A DNA stretch of 56,712 bases, from assembly GCA_937928755.1 (NCBI GenBank), contig CALEZI010000104.1:1-56712 (forward strand), written 5' to 3'. This DNA comes from an uncultured Rhodanobacteraceae bacterium. GTDB lineage: Bacteria; Pseudomonadota; Gammaproteobacteria; Xanthomonadales; SZUA-5. Below, in pieces: positions 52,680-56,712 of the stretch (positions within the stretch are counted from its first letter, which is position 1; each line of letters begins with the position of its first letter). The position numbers and the translations under genes are program-made. Below the pieces are notes generated by a model. That model was not told where the DNA came from and ran no database searches. It was given only the letters and a program-made list of their open reading frames with translations.

Positions 52680-53140
52680 GACTTGCCGAATTTCGTCGGC
52701 AGCGCGCGCACGGCTGCAACCAGTTCCTCATGGCTGCGGCGAAACAGCGCCAGCGCTTCGACATGTTCGTAGCGGATCACACCCTGCTCGTCGACCAGGA
52801 AAGTGGCGCGCTTCATGCCCAGCATTCCGCTGGCGCCATACAGCTTGGCCGCAAGCAGTGCAGGATCGCTGAGCAGGGTAAACGGCAGCAGGCGCTTGCG
52901 CTTGAAGTCGCGATGACTCTCGGCACTGTCCTTGCTGATGCCGATGACCTCGACACCGAGATCGCGGTAGTCGTCGAAGCCGTCGCGGTATTCGCATAGC
53001 TGCGCCGTGCACACCGGCGTGTTGTCGCCCGGATAAAACACCAGCAGCACGCGTTTGCCGCGATGCGCCGACAGCTTGAAGCGGCTGCCGTCGTCGGCCT
53101 CCAATTCGAAATCCGGTGCGGCATCGCCGATCTTGATCAT
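52676..53140 (-). CDS. thioredoxin-dependent peroxiredoxin, Bcp/PrxQ type
   Basis: The 154-aa length is typical of Bcp. The peroxidatic Cys44 and resolving Cys49 lie in PGDNTPVCTAQLCEYRD, the C-x4-C arrangement of PrxQ/Bcp enzymes. IGISKDSAESHRDF and LPFTLLSDP are also typical. It reduces hydrogen peroxide and organic hydroperoxides in the cytoplasm using thioredoxin. Second gene of a three-gene operon (hydrolase, peroxiredoxin, 245-aa protein). Because Xanthomonadales often have several paralogues I do not assign bcp with certainty. Confidence 0.9.
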   Translation of the reverse strand: MIKIGDAAPDFELEADDGSRFKLSAHRGKRVLLVFYPGDNTPVCTAQLCEYRDGFDDYRDLGVEVIGISKDSAESHRDFKRKRLLPFTLLSDPALLAAKLYGASGMLGMKRATFLVDEQGVIRYEHVEALALFRRSHEELVAAVRALPTKFGKS

Positions 53141-53213
53141 CCTGGAAACCTCTGTTGGACGGGGAGTGTGCGGCGGGCGCGGAACAAGGCACGATGAGGC
53201 GAAACCGGTTCAA

Positions 53214-54158
53214 CTACAAGGCTTCGACCTGCGCCATGGCCGCGATCAACGCGGCGCACGCGCTGCCGGCGGCAATCGCCGCCAGGTGTCCGTGCCCGTG
53301 CAACGTGCGCTCCGGCGTGTCGCCGAGTTGCGCGCTGCGCGCCGGGATGACGATGTTGTCGTCTGCCGTCCACAGATTCAAGGCTGGCACGCCGATGCGT
53401 TCGCGGTCGCGCTGGTTGATCGCCTGAAGCCATTGACAACGCGCCGACGGCGGGCCCGCTTCCACGCCGTAGATGTAATCCGCCAGCAGGGTGCCGTGGT
53501 GCGGTGCCGCGACACAAACGACACCGGCGCAACGCTCTGGATTGCGCTCGGCATATGCCCGCACCAACAGCGCGCCCATGCTGTGTCCGACCAGCAGCGC
53601 GCGCTGGCGACCGCTGCGGGCGCAGAGTGCCGCCACGGCCTCGTGCAAGTCGTCCAACTGCCGCTGGAAGTTCCGGTAGCTCGGCTCCAGACTGACCGCG
53701 GCAAAGCTGCGATCGCGCAGATGCTGAGCAAACGGTCGCCACACGGCGCCGTTGCAGAGGAAGCCGTGTACCAGCAATACCGGAGCCCGGTCATCGCCGT
53801 CGAGCATCTGCACCGGTGCCGATCGCCACGGGTGGTCGTAGAGGTAAAACCGCACCATCCAGGCCATTTCCACCGCTGCCGTCCGCAGTGCCCGCAACGG
53901 CGTTCCGCGAGTGGCCGGTGGCCAGTCGCCCACCGCCAGCTTGAGCACGAAACCGAACGCCAGAAACACTGCCTGCAGCAAAAGCCAGCCTGCCAACACC
54001 AGCAGCGCGGCCCGCGGCCAACTGCAGCCTTGACGCACCAGCCAGTCCGCCAGCATCAGCACGGCCAGCAACTGCGTCAACCAGACTACCCGCAGGCTGT
54101 GGGCAAGCAGCTTCCGGCGCGCTCGCGCGGGCAAAAACTCTCGTTCGTTCATGGACAT
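53214..54158 (-). CDS. membrane-anchored alpha/beta hydrolase (lipase/esterase-like)
   Basis: 314 aa. Two N-terminal TM helices (about 22-42 and 50-75) precede an alpha/beta-hydrolase domain with the oxyanion HG (LLVHGFLCNGAVW), the nucleophile elbow GHSMG (Ser193), an acid at about Asp266 (WTADDNIV) and a candidate catalytic His in HGHGHLA (289 or 291). The domain resembles triacylglycerol lipase/PGAP1-like esterases. Starts at ATG 54158 or 54152 (MNEREFLPARARRK). It lies 73 bp upstream of the peroxiredoxin gene and is divergent from the patatin-like gene. Substrate unknown. Confidence 0.78.
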   Translation of the reverse strand: MSMNEREFLPARARRKLLAHSLRVVWLTQLLAVLMLADWLVRQGCSWPRAALLVLAGWLLLQAVFLAFGFVLKLAVGDWPPATRGTPLRALRTAAVEMAWMVRFYLYDHPWRSAPVQMLDGDDRAPVLLVHGFLCNGAVWRPFAQHLRDRSFAAVSLEPSYRNFQRQLDDLHEAVAALCARSGRQRALLVGHSMGALLVRAYAERNPERCAGVVCVAAPHHGTLLADYIYGVEAGPPSARCQWLQAINQRDRERIGVPALNLWTADDNIVIPARSAQLGDTPERTLHGHGHLAAIAAGSACAALIAAMAQVEAL

Positions 54159-54341
54159 AGTCTGGGCCGGGAAAACCGAGAATGCACTCCAGGAGGGCCA
54201 CCGCGCGAGCACCGCCGCGACCCGACCCGCCAAGTCCCGGCCGGCGGCGAAGCAAGAAGGTAAACAAGGACGCGCCAGGAGCGATTTCTCCAACCGGCCG
54301 CGACTACAATCGGGCGCGTCGCGAATCGGGATGGGTGGAAT

Positions 54342-55664
54342 ATGCTGCATCTGCAGGAAGCACGCCGGGTCCGTTCACTGCGCAGGCCGCATCGCATCGG
54401 CCTGGCCGTGGCCGGCGGGGGCCCGATCGGCGGGATTTACGAAATGGGCGCATTGCGCGCACTGGATGAAGCCATCGCCGGCCTCGACCTGACCCGACTG
54501 GACGTCTACGTGGGCGTCAGCTCCGGCGCGTTCCTCGCTGCCGGCCTCGCCAATCGGGTGGACTCGGCGACCATGTGCCGCATGTTCATTACCGAGGAAG
54601 ATCCGGAACACCAGTTCCGTCCAGAGATGTTCCTCAAGCCGGCCTTCTACGAGTACATCCAGCGCCTCGGCTCGTTGCCCAAGATCATCGGCGAGTGGCT
54701 GCTGGACATGGCCCTGCATCCGGGCTCGGTGAGTTGGAGCGAGTCGCTCGGGCGCCTGGGCAGTGCCATTCCGACCGGCCTGTTCGACAACGAGGGCATC
54801 GAACGCTATCTCAACAGCATGTTCAGCGCGCCTGGGCGCAGCAACGACTTCCGCAAGCTGGATCGTCCGCTGTACGTGGTCGCCGTCGACCTCGACACCG
54901 GCCATACCGTGCGCTTCGGAAGCGCCGGCGATGACGCCATCCCGATCTCCAAGGCGGTACAGGCGAGTTCAGCTCTGCCCGGCTTCTACCCCCCGGTCGA
55001 AATCAACGGGCGCTTTTACGTCGACGGCGCGCTGCAACGCACGCTGCACGCCTCGGTGGCTCTCGACGAGGATATCGACCTGCTGCTGGCGCTGAATCCG
55101 CTGGTACCGTTCGACGCCTCGGCGCTGCGCGACCGTGGCGACGAGCCCCCGGGCAGCCTGGTCGAGGGCGGTCTGCCGCGGGTGATCTCGCAGACCATCC
55201 GCGCGATGCTGTACTCGCGGATGCGGGTGGGGTTCGGCAACTACGACAAGAGCTACGACCACTCCGATCTGGTGTTGTTCCAGCCGGATCCGGACGATGC
55301 CGAAATGTTCTTCACCAACGTTTTCAGCTTCGCCAGCCGCCGACGGCTCTGCGAACATGCCTATTCGACCACATTGGCCGATCTGCGGCGCCGTCGCAAC
55401 GAACTGGGACCGGTTCTGGAACGCCACGGCCTGCACCTGCGCGAAGAAATCCTCGACGATGCCCAGCGCACCGTTTGGGATGGACTGGAGGGCACCAAGC
55501 CACCCAATTCGACCGTTCTGTCGCGTCTGGATCGCGCGCTCAAGGAACTCGAAAGGGTGATCGCGCGCACCCACGCTCAACGGCGTCCGCGGTTGCGCAA
55601 GAGCAGTCGCCCGCTCACCGGAGATGCGCTTGCGCTGGTAGCGGAAGACGCGACTACCGACTGA
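54342..55664 (+). CDS. patatin-like phospholipase family protein
   Basis: 440 aa. The glycine-rich oxyanion loop GGGPIGGIYEMGAL (25-38), nucleophile elbow GVSSG (Ser60) and catalytic Asp in DGA (228-230) make a complete patatin Ser-Asp dyad. A long C-terminal region (about 240-440) is charged and helical. Patatin-like hydrolases release fatty acids from lipids; one with this long tail, next to a phasin gene, could act on lipid or PHA-granule surfaces, which is inference. No signal peptide is visible. The start ATG at 54342 is close to GGATGGGTGGAATATG. Confidence 0.85.
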   Translation: MLHLQEARRVRSLRRPHRIGLAVAGGGPIGGIYEMGALRALDEAIAGLDLTRLDVYVGVSSGAFLAAGLANRVDSATMCRMFITEEDPEHQFRPEMFLKPAFYEYIQRLGSLPKIIGEWLLDMALHPGSVSWSESLGRLGSAIPTGLFDNEGIERYLNSMFSAPGRSNDFRKLDRPLYVVAVDLDTGHTVRFGSAGDDAIPISKAVQASSALPGFYPPVEINGRFYVDGALQRTLHASVALDEDIDLLLALNPLVPFDASALRDRGDEPPGSLVEGGLPRVISQTIRAMLYSRMRVGFGNYDKSYDHSDLVLFQPDPDDAEMFFTNVFSFASRRRLCEHAYSTTLADLRRRRNELGPVLERHGLHLREEILDDAQRTVWDGLEGTKPPNSTVLSRLDRALKELERVIARTHAQRRPRLRKSSRPLTGDALALVAEDATTD

Positions 55665-55870
55665 TCAGGATGCTTCCGCAGTTGCCGACGCCGCGCCATC
55701 GGGTGCCGCGGGCGGGCGTGGCGAAAATGCCCGCAATCCGCATCAGATCAAGCTCGCCGCCACGTTGCATAGTGTGAATATTCTAGCTGCGGCCCGCAGG
55801 ATGCGCCTCACATCCTGCGCTTCGCATCGTGGCGAGGCGGGTCGAGGCTGCACACACGCAGAGGTAACTG

Positions 55871-56518
55871 ATGAAGACGTCGAAGGGTTCAAAACTGAAG
55901 TCCAAGCTCAAGGACGCCGGTAGCGACAAGTCGCTCAAGTACACCGCCAAGGCAATCATGGAGCAGGCCGAGCAAATCTGGCTCGCCGGTCTCGGCGCGT
56001 TCTCCAAGGCGCAGGAGCAGAGCGGCAAGTTCTACGAAACGCTGGTCAAGGAAGGTGCGGTGCTGGAGAAAGCCACCCGCAAGCTGACTGGCTCCAAGGT
56101 AGAGGAAGTACGTGGTATGGTCGAAAAATCCGTCTCGCAGGTCAAGGAACGCGCGTCCGATACCTGGGATCGCCTCGAACAGGTTTTCGAGAATCGCGTG
56201 TCCAAGGCGCTCGGCACGCTCGGCATTCCGGGCCGTGAAGAACTGGAACAGTTGACCAAGCGCGTCGACGAACTCAGCAAGGCCGTGCGTGCACTGGATG
56301 CAGGCAATCGCGCGCAAGCTGCGAAGAAGCCGGCAGTCAAGGCCGCGGCGCCTGCTGCTCCGAAGGCTGCTGCACCGAAGGCTGCTGCTCCGAAGGCTGC
56401 TGCACCGAAGGCCGCTGCACCGAAGGCTGCTGCACCGAAGGCCGCCGCTCCGAAGGCGCGCAAGGCGCCAGTGCAGAAGGCCGCCCCGGTTGAAACCGAA
56501 GTCAAGGCCGAAGCCTGA
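55871..56518 (+). CDS. phasin family protein with Ala/Pro/Lys repeat tail
   Basis: 215 aa. The phasin core (about 25-140: AIMEQAEQIWLAGLGAFSKAQEQSGKFYETLVKEG, then amphipathic helices) coats polyhydroxyalkanoate granules. A heptad-like DELSKAVRALDAGN segment is followed by a low-complexity tail of about 60 residues made of AAPKA units, as seen in PhaF/histone-like phasins that touch DNA. The ATG at 55871 is preceded by AGAGG. No phaC/phaA/phaB is in the window. It ends about 70 bp before a strong terminator. Confidence 0.88.
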   Translation: MKTSKGSKLKSKLKDAGSDKSLKYTAKAIMEQAEQIWLAGLGAFSKAQEQSGKFYETLVKEGAVLEKATRKLTGSKVEEVRGMVEKSVSQVKERASDTWDRLEQVFENRVSKALGTLGIPGREELEQLTKRVDELSKAVRALDAGNRAQAAKKPAVKAAAPAAPKAAAPKAAAPKAAAPKAAAPKAAAPKAAAPKARKAPVQKAAPVETEVKAEA

Positions 56519-56589
56519 GCCTTGATCGACCAGGAACGGCGAAGCCCTCGCCGATCCAGGCGCATGGATCGCGCCAAACCAGCTTCAAT

Positions 56590-56652
56590 GCCCGCCAGCC
56601 AATCTTTTGCCGATCGCCCTCCCCGACCGGCCGGCTGGCGGGCGCCTTTTTT
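56590..56652 (+). terminator. Rho-independent terminator after the phasin gene
   Basis: GCCCGCCAGCC (56590-56600) pairs with GGCTGGCGGGC (56633-56643) in a perfect 11-bp stem over a 32-nt loop that contains its own GACCGG/CCGG structure. The stem is followed by GCC and six T residues. Confidence 0.85.
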
Positions 56653-56657
56653 GGTAG

Positions 56658-56688
56658 GTCACGTTGTCCGCGAAGCGGACTACGTGAC
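56658..56688. repeat. 14-bp inverted repeat at the right end
   Basis: GTCACGTTGTCCGC (56658-56671), loop GAA, then GCGGACTACGTGAC (56675-56688): 13 of 14 positions pair. A related word, GTAGGTCACGTAGCCCGC, occurs near 39523, so it may be another dispersed intergenic repeat. Confidence 0.65.
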
Positions 56689-56712
56689 AAGCCGGGCCCA
56701 GTGCAGGCCGAC

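Overview
The window looks like chromosomal core DNA of a high-GC gammaproteobacterium, most likely from the Lysobacterales (Xanthomonadales). Three things point there: the conserved gammaproteobacterial blocks lptD-surA-pdxA-rsmA and rluC<>rne (divergent), the mix of PHA-associated genes with c-di-GMP and FHA signalling genes, and secreted proteins with IPTL-type or FSNGFE-type C-termini. This placement is inference from gene content. No tRNA, rRNA, prophage, transposase or CRISPR-Cas locus was seen.

Layout. 0-9.5 kb: orphan prpF, a very large periplasmic beta-propeller/amidohydrolase fusion, a UPF0149/SEC-C protein, a DUF2333 protein, an Asp/Asn-hydroxylase-like protein coupled to a tiny membrane protein, and a NodB-type deacetylase overlapping an unknown gene. 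9.7-15 kb: an amtB-glnK nitrogen operon (amtB first) behind a clear sigma-54 promoter, an MgtE-type transporter, tatD and tcdA. 15-19.7 kb: rluC and rne, divergent. 19.7-22.5 kb: a GacA/UvrY-like response regulator, a membrane protein of unknown role, a small periplasmic protein and a small lipoprotein. 22.7-28.2 kb: lptD-surA-pdxA-rsmA (outer-membrane biogenesis, vitamin B6, 16S rRNA dimethylation). 28.5-35 kb: a 1180-aa secreted IPTL-type protein with its own terminator, then mutS carrying an in-frame palindromic repeat insertion. 35-45.3 kb: membrane-anchored cytochrome c'-like protein, FHA-GGDEF cyclase, fused 2-oxoacid dehydrogenase E1, a TonB-C/TPR protein, GNAT, a helical-repeat periplasmic protein, an FG-GAP propeller protein and a degenerate GGDEF protein. 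45.3-51.1 kb: a compact four-gene operon made of a cupredoxin-like periplasmic protein, a transmembrane Ser/Thr kinase with a periplasmic sensor region and a degenerate nucleotide-cyclase-like domain, an outer-membrane beta-barrel, and a tandem-FHA tail-anchored protein. 51-56.7 kb: a PHA-system protein, a repeat array, an unknown gene with a Bcp-type peroxiredoxin and an alpha/beta hydrolase, a patatin-like lipase, and a phasin followed by a strong terminator.

The two most interesting observations are (i) the cupredoxin / kinase / porin / FHA operon, which has every part of a trans-envelope phospho-signalling pathway and which I cannot match to a described system, and (ii) mutS, which carries a roughly 150-bp inverted-repeat element built of 8-bp tandem repeats in frame, so copy-number slippage could switch mismatch repair off and on. 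The window is also seeded with at least four families of short palindromic intergenic repeats. The most abundant is an 18-bp palindrome, GTCCAGACAAGTCTGGAC, which occurs singly, as inverted pairs, and as a 46-bp-periodic array, with one copy showing compensatory base changes in its stem.
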